From positions 15,615,719 through 15,679,718 of the forward strand of contig NC_091938.1 in assembly GCF_041260155.1 (NCBI RefSeq): a stretch of 64,000 nucleotides of DNA, given 5' to 3'. The notes beneath the pieces are model-generated. The model had not been told where the DNA came from and did no database searches. It saw nothing but the letters and a program-made list of their open reading frames with translations. This DNA is from Ptychodera flava (taxonomy: Eukaryota; Hemichordata; Enteropneusta; Ptychoderidae). Of the stretch, positions 1 through 11,358 are shown piece after piece. The position numbers and the translations under genes are program-made. The first letter of the stretch is position 1. Every line of letters begins with the position of its first letter.

Positions 1-797
1 AAAATATCGCTAAGCAGTATCATTTTGACCAACCATTTGTAATATGTGATGCGAGTTCGGGTGATTATTACGAAGCAATGTGGAATTCGCCGAATCGAAT
101 CTTTCACAAGTTATACGCCGGGGGCCACACCTTTGGCAATTGCGACGTGATGCCGACAGAGTGTTCCTACATCACGGTGTTAAAGGATCCCTACGAGAGG
201 CTCATCTCGTCATATGAGTACTGCAAAGCGAGAAATGAATACCATTGCAGAATAAAAGACGCGAATAAAGTTTCTCTGAGAGAATGGGCGATATTTCAAG
301 GGAGTTTCTTCTTCCGACAACTTCTATACAACCCGCAATATTGCACCCGCCATTACAACCACGTGATTGACGAACTTCGCAAGGGAAGGGGGTTATCCGA
401 ACAGCCTGATATGATACCCTGTTGGTACAGAAACGAACTCATGTTCGAGTCTGTCATGAGCCGGTCTGATAAACATGAAATTTTGCAGTACGTGCTCGAG
501 AACCTCGAAGACTGGTTCGCTGTGATTGGAATGAACAGCGATTACGCGACCACACTGCGACTGTTAGAGGGCGCTTTTCAATTGCCATTCGCGAAGTGTT
601 CCACTCAAGCGTGGAACTACCATGCATATATAGCCGAAGGCGAAGTGACGGGTCGCAACAGAACAACGATCGTAAGAGAATTGAAAGAGACTCTAGTATC
701 GGATCCAGACGTTTCAGAAGCTTTGCATTTTGATTTACAAATTTACCAAAAAGCCAAAGACATATTTGAACGACAAAAACGCAATATAAGTCCATGA
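1..797 (+). CDS. carbohydrate sulfotransferase, C-terminal part (5' cut by window edge)
   Basis: The reading frame is open from the first bases of the window to a stop at 797; a Met occurs at 78 but the frame continues upstream of it, so the start and probably earlier exons are missing. About 36 residues after that Met comes TVLKDPYERLISSYEY, which resembles the 3'-phosphosulfate-binding motif of Golgi carbohydrate sulfotransferases (RDPxxRxxSxYxY in the HS2ST/UST and Gal3ST families). These enzymes move sulfate from PAPS to glycans in the Golgi lumen. Conserved cysteines and the Trp/His-rich stretch near residue 180 also suit a lumenal enzyme. The N-terminal membrane anchor and 5'-PSB motif would lie outside the window. 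The exact substrate family is not resolved; Gal3ST-like and HS2ST/UST-like are both possible. Confidence 0.72.
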   Translation, partial: NIAKQYHFDQPFVICDASSGDYYEAMWNSPNRIFHKLYAGGHTFGNCDVMPTECSYITVLKDPYERLISSYEYCKARNEYHCRIKDANKVSLREWAIFQGSFFFRQLLYNPQYCTRHYNHVIDELRKGRGLSEQPDMIPCWYRNELMFESVMSRSDKHEILQYVLENLEDWFAVIGMNSDYATTLRLLEGAFQLPFAKCSTQAWNYHAYIAEGEVTGRNRTTIVRELKETLVSDPDVSEALHFDLQIYQKAKDIFERQKRNISP

Positions 798-1640
798 AGG
801 GCGATTTTGGTCAAAATATACATTTTCATGAAATTAAGAACGCAGAATTCACATACTCATTGACTTTTCAACGGCAAAGAGTTTGCTTCGCCTATTATGA
901 ATTGACGATGAAGTGCATCTGTGATACAAGAATACAAATAATCGTATTCACGAATTACCAGCCTTATGAAATAGATAAAATTACAATACCGGAAAAACGG
1001 CAGATAAAAACACTGGGTGTAGAGGATTAAAAACAGGGTTCAACGCTTCGTCAGTGGCTAAAAAACACACTAGCAGTCTTGCCAGTCCTTCCAGGAAGAA
1101 GTCACCCAGTAACCAACTCGGACCATTGCGGAACATTTATTGCAGTTTAGAGTATTGCCTCTCATAGAGGCCGTCAGAATTATTTCGTCGCAATTTACAA
1201 GTCACTTTGAAATTTTTCTACTGCATAGCCTGTTACTTTTGTTGAAAAAAATTCAGGGCCGATTCAGGTGCGCGTCACTCAATACCTCATCTCCTTTTCA
1301 CTTTACCCGATAGAAGACTAAACAGGTGCTTATTGATTCAACCTTGATGTGCAGTTTTATCAACTTTATGCTCGAATGAATATTTCAAGATCTGATTACA
1401 TCAAGCTACTTTCACTTACATGAACTTTATTACAAGGCTTTCTATATTTTAAAACAATCGTATTCTGATTACCGTACAGGCAACTGGTCACTGGCGGAAT
1501 GTCAACCTATGTCATTCACTCGCCCATCTGTCTGGAAACGAAACATTTTTTTCAGACTCATACATAATTATGCATTTCTTTCACAAAGGAATGGTTCGAA
1601 GTTTGAAGATAGCTTTATTTTAACTTATAATACTTTAATG
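798..1640. other. 3' flank of the sulfotransferase gene, no feature seen
   Basis: AT-rich non-coding sequence following the sulfotransferase stop. A short open frame at 794-1030 overlaps the stop region but has no recognisable domain and looks like UTR. Confidence 0.6.
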
Positions 1641-1659
1641 CACGTAAAGCAATTGTTTT

Positions 1660-1950
1660 TAATACGGGAGAATGTCTATCAGGGGCAGATATTCGGACTC
1701 TCAAACTTTTCCAACACATTTCTGGTCTACCGCTCATGAGGCCCATTTTAAAGCTCTTGGAGTAAGAAAAAAATTTCACCATCTTATTTTTTTGGAAAAT
1801 CCGAAATTTCACTCCCCACAGAGTTAACATAAGGATGGAGGCTATTTTGAATTTCTGGAAATTTGTTTCTCAAGTTCCAAACTTTGCACAGTGACCTCAT
1901 GTTTATTCTTGATGAAAGTTTGCCGCAAGAATCGTTGAAAGTTCCGTTAT
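1660..1950 (+). mobile_element. MITE family A, diverged copy 1
   Basis: Non-autonomous DNA element related to the copies at 5152, 11575, 11930, 15750, 21926, 30614 and 34540. Shared words include 'ttcggactctcaaac', 'aaagctcttgg', 'agagttaaca' followed by a 'ggatgg...ggc' block, and 'ccaaactttgcac'. The terminal inverted repeats are eroded in this copy. Confidence 0.6.
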
Positions 1951-4510
1951 CCGAAGTCATCTCCCATTGAACTACATAAAATCAAAAGAGTTGTAGGCAG
2001 GAATAGTGTAAAAGAAGATGAAGATTATACATTTTCCCATAGTTTCAACTTTTTCAGACCTTTCAAAAATGCAAGTATGTAAATATTTTCCTGCATTTGC
2101 AAGCGATATGATTTTGTCTTCTGTTGTGTTCATACTTCCGCCCATTCTGTGATCGAATGGTCAATTTCATATGCGTAAGCGTTGACAAAAATAATCGCAA
2201 TCATACCAATCCATAATCCAATAACACTAGGTCAAAATTTGTATGTGAACGTCGTTGCATGTGCAACATATGAATAATTTCATTATTATTAATGATTCAT
2301 CTATAATATTCAAAACAGACGTGTTCTGTGTTCCTTTCATTGTGTGTCGATGTTGACATGGCCTTGCGCCAAAATTATCCAATTCTTTCAGACTGCATGC
2401 ATGAATTAATCTGTTTAATTACTTTTATTGACCGGATAATAAAGTTACCTTAGGAAATTATGTCAGTTGTCTCTTTACTCCGTTTTTTTTTTATTTCCTA
2501 TCTAGGGTGTCACGTATAATCTCTCACTATAGATGTCCGTGCATTGGCCTTCTAGACCAACATGTGGAAGGGGATTAAATTAGCGCTCTACCATACTGAT
2601 AATTTATTAGTTTGGCAAAACAAAGTCTTCCAAAAGCATGTGAAACCAAACTTTGTGAGCACAATACACCATGTAGAATTTGTTGTTGTCGACAAGTGAA
2701 TCCTGGTCCGGACCAAAATTAGTTATCAGCAATTGTAGCTATATGCAGAATGAATACATAACGGCTGTATTGACAAGATGAACCATGAGCAATCGCCAGC
2801 GCGTGATTTTCTGGTCTAAATAGGAAATTCTAGCTGTGCTACTGGCCGAGCAAATTTCGACCAAAAAAAATTTGTCAAAGTCACAAAAACGGGCTTTACA
2901 GCTACGTGTGTATGCAGTTTATCTGTCTGCGTAATGATTGCCTCGTCGATTAAACTTGCCTCCAAAGCCCCGTCTTATAAATGGACGTTCTGTCAGTATT
3001 TCTTCGAAAACCACCATGGTCTCGAATACATGTTAATATTGCTCAACCCACTACGACAAATTTCCATCTTGCTCTTCTACATCGATAAATTTGGTAAAGC
3101 AGTTCAATAATATAACAAAACCACGCGACCCTGCTATGCAATTATTAGTCCGGGGCCACCACTCCCTACAAAATCAAATATAGCTTAGCATTATTAAGCC
3201 CTGGCGAAGGCACGCACGGGATGGTTGGTTACCCATGCATGCTTTCTGCAAAATTTCAAAGCTTCCCTTACCTTGGAAATTTCTACGAAATAAGACACCC
3301 AAAGGAGACGGCAATATTTACAAACAGGGTGTAGTCCTAAATATATATACTTATTTGCATAGAGGGCCATGAAAATACCAGCTTTACGTCGATGATATGT
3401 AACATTATTGGCCTGCTTGGATAGTAACGTGGCTTTCCATACTACGTTGCTGATAACAAACAAATCTTTCCAGGCGAATGCTAACAAATATCAACATTTA
3501 TTGCTTAAATGATGACAAGTATTCATGAGCATAATTCCATCTCCTTCCATTCAATAGTAACAGAACTTTGTCGCTCATTCCCATGTAGCATTCGTTGATG
3601 GCCTTTACAACACATTCCACAGATAAGTTGTTAGCAATATCATGTAATATTATCAGTTACTGCAGCAAAGCCACAGCAACTGCAGCCAAAAACTGTATCC
3701 TAACATTACCGTACATAAAGATGGATTTTATAACTTCTGATAGTTTTCACCAATATTTTGTTTCTTTCTTCTTTTTATTGCGATTTACACACGTTCTCCT
3801 ACATGTATTGTAGTGCTAACGTCTAAAAATAGTGTCAATGACGCTGTACTCCCATTTTACAGATATACTAAGTACTAGTACACATGTGACATTGCATTTC
3901 GACAGAATGGTTACTGAGAAAATTTCCACTGTACATTAATCATATAATCATATAATCATCCACTGTACATTAATCATATACCTCATCAGATGTGAAATGC
4001 TTCACCCAATAATGGTCTGCGCATCTAGTTTGAAAGTAATGAGAAAAACAATTCAAAAACAGAAGATATTTTGACCAAAAATGGCAAAAATTCCCCCAAA
4101 TATATACAATCTACAAATTTCACCATAATATCAATGAACCCTGTTTTGGTCATCCTAGGAACCTGTTAAAACACATTTTCAGGCAATCAGATCATTGGTT
4201 TCGGAGAACAAGATGTTTTCATAAAAATGGAAAAAATTGAGGAAGTAATTCATTCAAAATAGAAAGCAGCCAATATTAGGATAGAATCAATTCGGCTAAA
4301 TGTGCCTGGCCCATGGTAAGTAAAACCCAAATGTGACAATAATCAAATGTGTCGTCCCTAGTTCTTGCTTTCTTAACGTTTTCACAGTTTTTCTACCCTA
4401 TTTGCTAATTAACAATGCTGACATGTTATTTGAAGAATGGCACATCTATTCCACACGTGGCATTACTGCACCAAAATTCAGCATAACATTTGCAGGTATT
4501 CTCTAGTTTT
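1950..4510. other. intergenic DNA, no gene recognised
   Basis: No long open frame with protein-like composition and no convincing splice-flanked exon on either strand. A small direct duplication of about 20 bp lies near 3935-3985 (repeated 'attaatcatata'). Confidence 0.5.
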
Positions 4511-4513
4511 GGA

Positions 4514-4701
4514 CATACATACATACATACATACATACATACATACATACATACATACATACATACATACATACATACATACATACATACATAATACATA
4601 CATACATACATACATACATACATACATACATACATACATACATACATACATACATACATACATACATACATACAGCACGACAGACAGACAGACAGACAGA
4701 C

Positions 4702-4737
<36 letters not shown>
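4514..4737. repeat. compound microsatellite (CATA)n then (GACA)n
   Basis: About 160 bp of tetranucleotide CATA repeat followed by about 55 bp of GACA repeat. The apparent open frames here in several phases are products of the repeat and not genes. Confidence 0.97.
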
Positions 4738-4739
4738 TA

Positions 4740-5150
4740 ATACATACAGATATTTTATTCTATAAACCTTCCAGTTGCCATGTATGTATGTATGCCAAAT
4801 GGGAGTTTAAAAGCACTGACGATTTATGAAAATGTGGTGCCTATACTAGAAAACAACATCGTCAAGTTTTCTGGAACGAACATTCATATTACTGTTTGAA
4901 TGATGTCAAAACTAAACTAATTCATCGCAATTTTCCTACAGGTAACTGAACTATTTTTATTGAGCACAGTCAGGATGTCGTAAATGGAATCATTCACTCA
5001 TGTTAGTTTGATCACATTGCGCAAATAAGAATGGACACATGATATTTGTTCTCAGCTACCGTATATGTCCGAACATAAAACAATTACTCGTGTTTGAGCT
5101 TCTTCCCTATTTATAGAGGTTTTTGAAAATGATGTTATCCATGATTAAGT
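4740..5150. other. intergenic DNA, nothing recognised
   Basis: AT-rich, no coding signal. Confidence 0.5.
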
Positions 5151-5151
5151 A

Positions 5152-5475
5152 CGTTAAGGTATCATGCACCTCGAAAGTGAAAGACAAACTTTTGTTCAAA
5201 TTTTCTCTTCGAAATTAAGAATTAAAATAGGCGTCCACCCTGCTAGTATTATAGTGAAACAAATTACCTAAGTTTTTTTTACCGATATTCGAGTTTACAG
5301 GTTTATTGAAATGGCCGTATCCCGGTGTAAATCTGTAGAGCAAAAGACAATTTTCGATTTTCAAACGTTTTCTTATTGCAAGAGCTTTAAAATGAGCCCA
5401 TGACAATCCGTAGATCAGGAAAGTATTTGAAAAATTTGAGCGTCCGAATTTCTGTCACCGAGGCGAATTCTACGA
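5152..5475 (-). mobile_element. MITE family A, copy 2
   Basis: Starts with TTAAGGTATCATGCACCTCG and ends near '...gtcaccgaggcgaattctac', an imperfect inverted pair of about 20 bp. Internal blocks ('gaaatggccg', 'aagagctttaaaatgagccc', 'gtagatcaggaaag') match the other copies in inverse order, so it is on the minus strand relative to the copy at 21926. Confidence 0.75.
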
Positions 5476-5479
5476 CGAT

Positions 5480-7380
5480 AATATGTTATGTGAAGTTGCG
5501 GCCGATTGACCAACTTATTTGGAAGATATCTTAAGCGGGTTTCATAAATTTATGAGCTGTAAGCAAGGGTTTGGAAAGTATTATGAATCATGGTTGGTAA
5601 AAGTGCCTTTCAGACTAAAGAAACTTGTAAAAGGTTTTAAATGATGCAACATATTGAAATTTGTAATCGTTCTTTTCAAACTTATTGCCAACGTGCCAAT
5701 GGGCATGTTGCTGTACTGGAGCAAGAAAATTCACTATTGTACTGAATTGCCTTTTTAAATTTTTTGGATCATTTGTGCCTAAACACAAAATCAACAACTT
5801 TTTATATTATCCTGTTTGTAGTGATGGAATTTCGCAAATTATTTTAATGCAATCTAATGAATGGTATTAATCAATGTGTCCTGTCAGCCACAGTGGCGAC
5901 AAAACTTTTGCACGATAAAGCTTGTCAAAGAACTAAAAGCTTTTAACGCTTCCTTGGTAGTTTTTACATGTTAAAGCTTTTTACAATTCTTAAATTTCTC
6001 GCAATCGCTCACGACTGAAGCGAATATACTTTGGTTGAAAATTTTCATGCAAGACTGAAATTAATGTGATTCCTTTCGAGTCATGGCCAGCAACAACGCC
6101 AGCACACAAAAAATTCATGTGCAAGTCCACTTGTGTTAAAAAGTTTTTTCGTCTCCATGATCGCATTTGCTAAATGAAAATCGCAAGCTGCTACGCTGCT
6201 TGTTTGTAGCGAGCAACAATGAATGACGCTATAGATCTCATTGGAGTTTTGGGGGATTTGTATTTTTCGCATCATTTAATATGTTTGTTCACTCCCAAGT
6301 TTACATACGGCTTTTAAAGTCGAGGGTCGGTGGGTAAAAATTAGAGTAGGTCGGGTAATCCGAACGACACGACTTTTCCCCTTGACCATATAAATGTGTA
6401 ACAATTGTTCACTTTTTATCAATGATATGCGAAGTCCAATATTTCTGTCGACATCGTAAACACCTTTTGTTCGGCTTTTCAGGAAGTATGCAGACGTTCC
6501 TTTCTCATTTATGCTATTATGAAACTTCAATTCAGCCTTTACAATATTCCAATGGTGGTAGTGTATTCAACTTTAAAAGTAGGACATCGAGGTATACTGC
6601 AGAGAATAGCGCCCTCTTTAATTCGAAGACTGTAATGATCACACTCGGATTAATTATAGCTGAGATGCTTAAAAATAGCTGGATTTGGCACCCGTGAAAA
6701 TTCTCACAAACAGTTATTTAACAGATTTCTTTCAATAAACGTGGTGTTTGCTTGAATTAGAATTAGAAACGTGAGGGTTCCCAAATGATCAATCACTAGT
6801 TAGTCGATTATTTACAGATGCAGCAACATCAACGATGTAGAAGTCACAGTTCTCTCCTGAACAGTCCTTTTTTAAAGTCAATTACTAGCAGTATTCCCGA
6901 GAGTCATTTTCGTGACTGTACCTTAAAATTTTCTCGACCACTGTCACATATCTGCATATTGCAGGTCTTTTTGTCCAACTCTCCCAGACCTCAAGTGTCT
7001 AGTAATGAGAAATCTAAGATTTTTGCATAGGATTCAGTATACCTTGTTTCCATAACGATGATATATTCAGTGTTACACATCATTTGAAATTAATTTGTTA
7101 TCTTTCCAAAACACAAGTAAATAAAGAAAGAAACAGAACCAAGGACTAAACAACAAAAAAGAGAGAAGGGGTTACTATAGAAGAAAGTTTCATATCAGTG
7201 CGACTAATTATTGGCATTTTGGACCGCACAATTGTCATATATGTTGGGTTTGATGATATGGTCGTCATCATCGGTACAAGTACAATTTTGGAATACTTTT
7301 CTTCTGCAGAGATCTGTAGAGATGTCAACTTCGAGTCAATGGAAGACTTCAATTTATCCACGGTACCTGGCTGGCTTCTC
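5480..7380. other. intergenic DNA, no gene recognised
   Basis: Several open frames of 60-90 codons exist (for example 6422-6697) but none has a recognisable domain, splice context or codon pattern that sets it apart from its opposite-strand overlaps. Confidence 0.45.
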
Positions 7381-7382
7381 TT

Positions 7383-8595
7383 AGGGAGCCTTCAGTTATT
7401 ACAGGGGGTAGGACTGGGGGAAATGGGGGAGGGTCACTTTTAACAGAAGATGATTTTACGGCCAAACCTTTGAATGTCCATTTGATATTTCCTGAATAGG
7501 AAATTGCCGACGAAATACATTGATTCTTTTAAATACATACACATTATCGACAAGCTTCACAAGCAAAGAAGATGCAGTGGTATCCTACATTAAACACCTT
7601 GAACAGTTAAAACTGATGAAAGACAAGAGACAAAAACATATGGGACAGATGGCAAAGTGTATATCAATTATTAAATGTCTATAAATGCACAGATATTGTT
7701 AGTTTTATATTTTATATTGGCAAACAAATATTCCTCATAGACTACCATGTATAGTGAATTAACATTTCGGTGAAATTCCAAAATCCAATTTCTTGCACAC
7801 ACATCCAGTTGTAACCACCCTAGTCTAATCAAGTACATGAATATAAATAATCAAGCATAAATAAATACACAGATTTACCAGGTTTTGTATTGGAAAAAAT
7901 ATTCATAGTTTCCTCATAGACTACCATGTATAGTGAATCAACATTTGGGTGAAATTCCAAAATCCAATATCTTGCACACACATCCATTTGTAATCACCCT
8001 AGTCTAATCAATACATTGATATCATTATCACGTTAGCATACATAAATACACGTACACGTTTTGTATTGAAAACAATTATTCATAGTTTCTTCATATACTA
8101 CAATGTATAGTAAATCAAAATAAACAAAAATCCAATTTCTTGTCCAAACACGCGCATTTACTTCCCCTTCAAGCAAAGTACATTTACATATATTATCAAT
8201 ATAAATGTACAGATATAGCTTGTTGTGTGGGGGGAAATTGATATTTTGGGTAAAGCACTATATCAGCCACACCTTGCTGCCTAATAGTTGCGCAGAATAT
8301 GGTGATCCTCCCGCAAATGCATGACCATTTAAAAATGCTTGAGTGATAAATTGCAGCCCTCCCTCCCAAAATACCAGCCCTTCCCCGGTAATTTCCGTCC
8401 GTAACGTACATAACAAGCTGATACTGTTTCATTTATTCTTTGAGTAAATACTGCAGTGATTAGGGAAGGGTCAAGTTTTAGGATGCCTGACAAGGGGGTT
8501 ACATTTTAGACACAAGGATAGGGGGAGGGTCACATTTAAGTACAGGTGCGCACGGAATTCCCCTGGCTCACCCCCGTAATACTGAAGGCCCCCTT
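7383..8595. mobile_element. inverted-repeat DNA element carrying an internal ~180-bp tandem array
   Basis: Left end 'gggagccttcagttattac' (7384) and right end, read in reverse complement, 'gggggccttcagtattac' match over about 25 bp. TTA flanks both outer ends, a possible 3-bp target duplication. There is no transposase frame inside, so it is non-autonomous. The interior from about 7545 to 8235 is a tandem array listed separately. The ends resemble those of the element at 24228. Confidence 0.6.
7545..8235. repeat. tandem array, ~180-bp monomer, about 4 units (satellite B)
   Basis: Each unit contains 'ataaatacacagat', 'gttttgtattggaaa', 'tagactaccatgtatagtga' and 'gaaattccaaaatccaat'. Units are about 80-90 percent alike by eye. 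The same monomer forms a second array at about 20500-21070. Confidence 0.82.
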
Positions 8596-8599
8596 ACAT

Positions 8600-9642
8600 G
8601 TGTATGAACAGATGGTTCGGCAAGCCAAGTATCGCTTGTTAAAGTTCTGCCACTGTCTTTCCTTGGAGGGTTTCCGTCAGTTTGTCTGGCCTGTTGTGTT
8701 TTACCTTTCTCTTTCAGGTTGCTGTTAAGGGATCGGCTCTACACACTTATCAGTAGGCTCACAAATGAGTTCACATGCTGACAATGTGTAAGTGTCAATG
8801 TGATATCTCACAATATCATATTGTGAATACAATAAACTATCTTGTCCGAACAACATATTGAGAGCACAAGATATTTTCTTCTGAGCACAATAAACTATCT
8901 TTTGTGCACAAGATTGAGAGTATAAGATACTATCTTATGAGTTTAAAACATTATCTTGTTCGCGTAAGAACTTTCTTATGCACACTAAATGTTACCTTGC
9001 AAAATGCAATATCGACACAGAAACGTCGCACACTTTGAGAAAAAGTAAAACAATACACAAAACTTTCAATAAATATTTAAAATGATAGCATGCTAGCACT
9101 ACATTCCCTCTGTCAGTTCTCGGCCATGTGAATGGAAACCGATATTCACGATCTGCCGCCGGCGGCAGTTGCCGGTCTAACGTGCTTTGAATGTAGGCAA
9201 GAGTTATGTCTTCACAAAAGATCACAAACAACGGTCAAAGGGCAAAAGTTGAAAGCGCAACAACAAGAAATGTGCGCTTTACCGCTCTTCCCGTTATCGG
9301 CCACTTCGCCCCATTTCCAACCACAGTGTTGACCTGGCGTTTATAGCGTAACCGTGGTTAAATATAAAGCGATTTCACACGTGCGTTTGAAGATTTGTTA
9401 ATATAAAATTTTTAAGGGTTGAACTGATCACAGTAACATTGAAATAGCACTTAAAATCCCGTAAAAAAATAAGTTTGCAGAGGTAGCTACGTTTCGGGTC
9501 TGCACTGTCTTGCATTTGATAGTTCATGCATGCATGCTTCAGTGCTGGTGCTGTGTAACAATGGTGGGATAAAGAGCTCGCGTTCAAATCAACCATTGTT
9601 TGTGACGATTCCCCATAGCATCTGTCATTAATATCTGCCCAG

Positions 9643-9645
<3 letters not shown>
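8600..9645. other. intergenic DNA with short degenerate repeats
   Basis: Between 8790 and 8990 the words 'acaagat', 'aactatctt' and 'gagcacaa' recur in a loose tandem arrangement. No gene recognised. Confidence 0.45.
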
Positions 9646-9647
<2 letters not shown>

Positions 9648-9737
<90 letters not shown>

Positions 9738-9824
9738 CGAAGTATACTCTATCTGAGGATTGCAAGATGCATGAAACTTAAGTGATAGATTTCATTACTT
9801 TGTACTTGAAGTGATCTGTTTATA

Positions 9825-9920
<96 letters not shown>
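9648..9920. repeat. two long (TA)n microsatellites
   Basis: Runs of TA at about 9648-9736 and 9821-9920, separated by about 85 bp of unique sequence. Array lengths are likely to be poorly assembled. Confidence 0.95.
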
Positions 9921-9922
<2 letters not shown>

Positions 9923-9924
9923 GA

Positions 9925-11045
9925 ATGAATAAATATGAAGTGATACAAAGAAATCGCAAACAACCAATAAGCTTATCACCCATTGTCATGGCAAATCCAC
10001 AGGTAATAAAACTACTAGATCGTATACATACAAATATAATCAACGCTATATAATTATGAACTAAGATATGAACGATGTGTGGCCTGGAGTTGCTTCTCCT
10101 TTATTGAATACAAGAGCATACTCGTATGTACACAGGAACAATTCAATGCAAAGCATCAGGCTGGCCGAGTGAACCTGTGCGCATGAAATATGGCCGATTT
10201 CAGGGAATTACAATTTTTTTCATCTATGTCAACCGGCACGAAATTCGTCAATGAGGGACAAATAACACACATCGTAACATAGACATTCTACCAGAGAACA
10301 TCTATGATATTTGGTAGTTAAAAAGTATTTTGGACTTCCAAAAATGTAGTAAGAAAATTGGTCAAAATTGTAGCGACCATAAAATGCACAGTAATGGTGA
10401 GAATCGACATGAGCAGCTATTCGTTTTATGTCCGATATCGACTTGCTTCCTCGTAAGGAATCCTAACATTTGGCGCCGAGATTGTTGATTACACCTATAT
10501 CCTTAGGACCGCGGAACTGACGAAAACATATGATAACAACGGACTACAGAACGCTTTTTCACGCCCTGGCCGAGAATAGGTACCGGCCGAGAACAGGCGG
10601 AGGGAGTGTATGTCATGAAAAGTACAGACTGATCACTCAGATTTGCAGCTTTGCAGTACCTTTTGATGATACTTAAATATTTTGGCTTATTTTAGAACTA
10701 AAATTCGCTAAAAATTTACTTAATACATTTTAATAGACTCTAACATTATGAAAACATACGTGCTATAAACAGTAAACCAGTACATACATGTTCGACAAAC
10801 CTTGCCAACCTCATTGGCTGGAATATATTACACGTAAATTTATTTGCATTGTATATCCGACAGTCAGACTTTACGGAGAAGCATGCAACTCAAAAATGAT
10901 ATTCATAATCTTGATTGGTGCCACGGTATCATTAATGTCATATTGAGAGGTACGTCTCTGTAACAGTGTTTTGATACTTTCACCAAATATTTATCTATTT
11001 GTGTGTTACCTAGAGGTAAAGGGATTTCAACTTTTGTTAAAAATG
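9925..11045. other. 3' flank of the ZU5-UPA-DED gene, nothing recognised
   Basis: AT-rich DNA beyond the last exon of the minus-strand gene; no coding signal. Confidence 0.45.
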
Positions 11046-11050
11046 AAAGA

Positions 11051-11358
11051 CTAATGTTCCAATCTCAAATATAGGGGGATACATGATTCTACCTGTTTTT
11101 CCCTTTCCCATGTATTAATAAGGTCTATCAAATGCCTTTTCTTTATCTTGATGAGTATTTCACGTAGCAGACTGAGATTCGAACGCGATATTTTACCGCT
11201 ATCCTTGAGGTGACCAAAAACATCGAGTGGAGTAGTCATCCTCGAAGCATCACGCGTTTCAATTTGACAACCTCTGAGTAGAAATAACATTTTGTTCAGA
11301 TCATCACCATTAAGCTTCTGGGAGAGCTCCAAAAGGAGAACGTTGAGTTGATCTAACT
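11051..11358 (-). CDS. exon: death effector domain (last exon of the ZU5-UPA-DED gene)
   Basis: Acceptor 'ttgcag' precedes the frame QLDQLNVLLLELSQKL. The following 90 residues fit a DED: helix 1 with LLLELSQKL, hydrophobic helix 2 (LNKMLFLLRG), then LDVFGHLKDSGKIS and a final helix ILIKIKKRHLIDLI, where KxRHL takes the place of the usual RxDL charge motif. The split codon C|AG joins it in phase to the exon at 12429. It ends at a stop at 11051. Confidence 0.72.

Noticed and set aside
4426-4829. Overlapping open frames rich in Tyr-Val-Cys-Met or Thr-Tyr-Ile-His
   Set aside because: Pure products of the CATA/GACA microsatellite in several phases.
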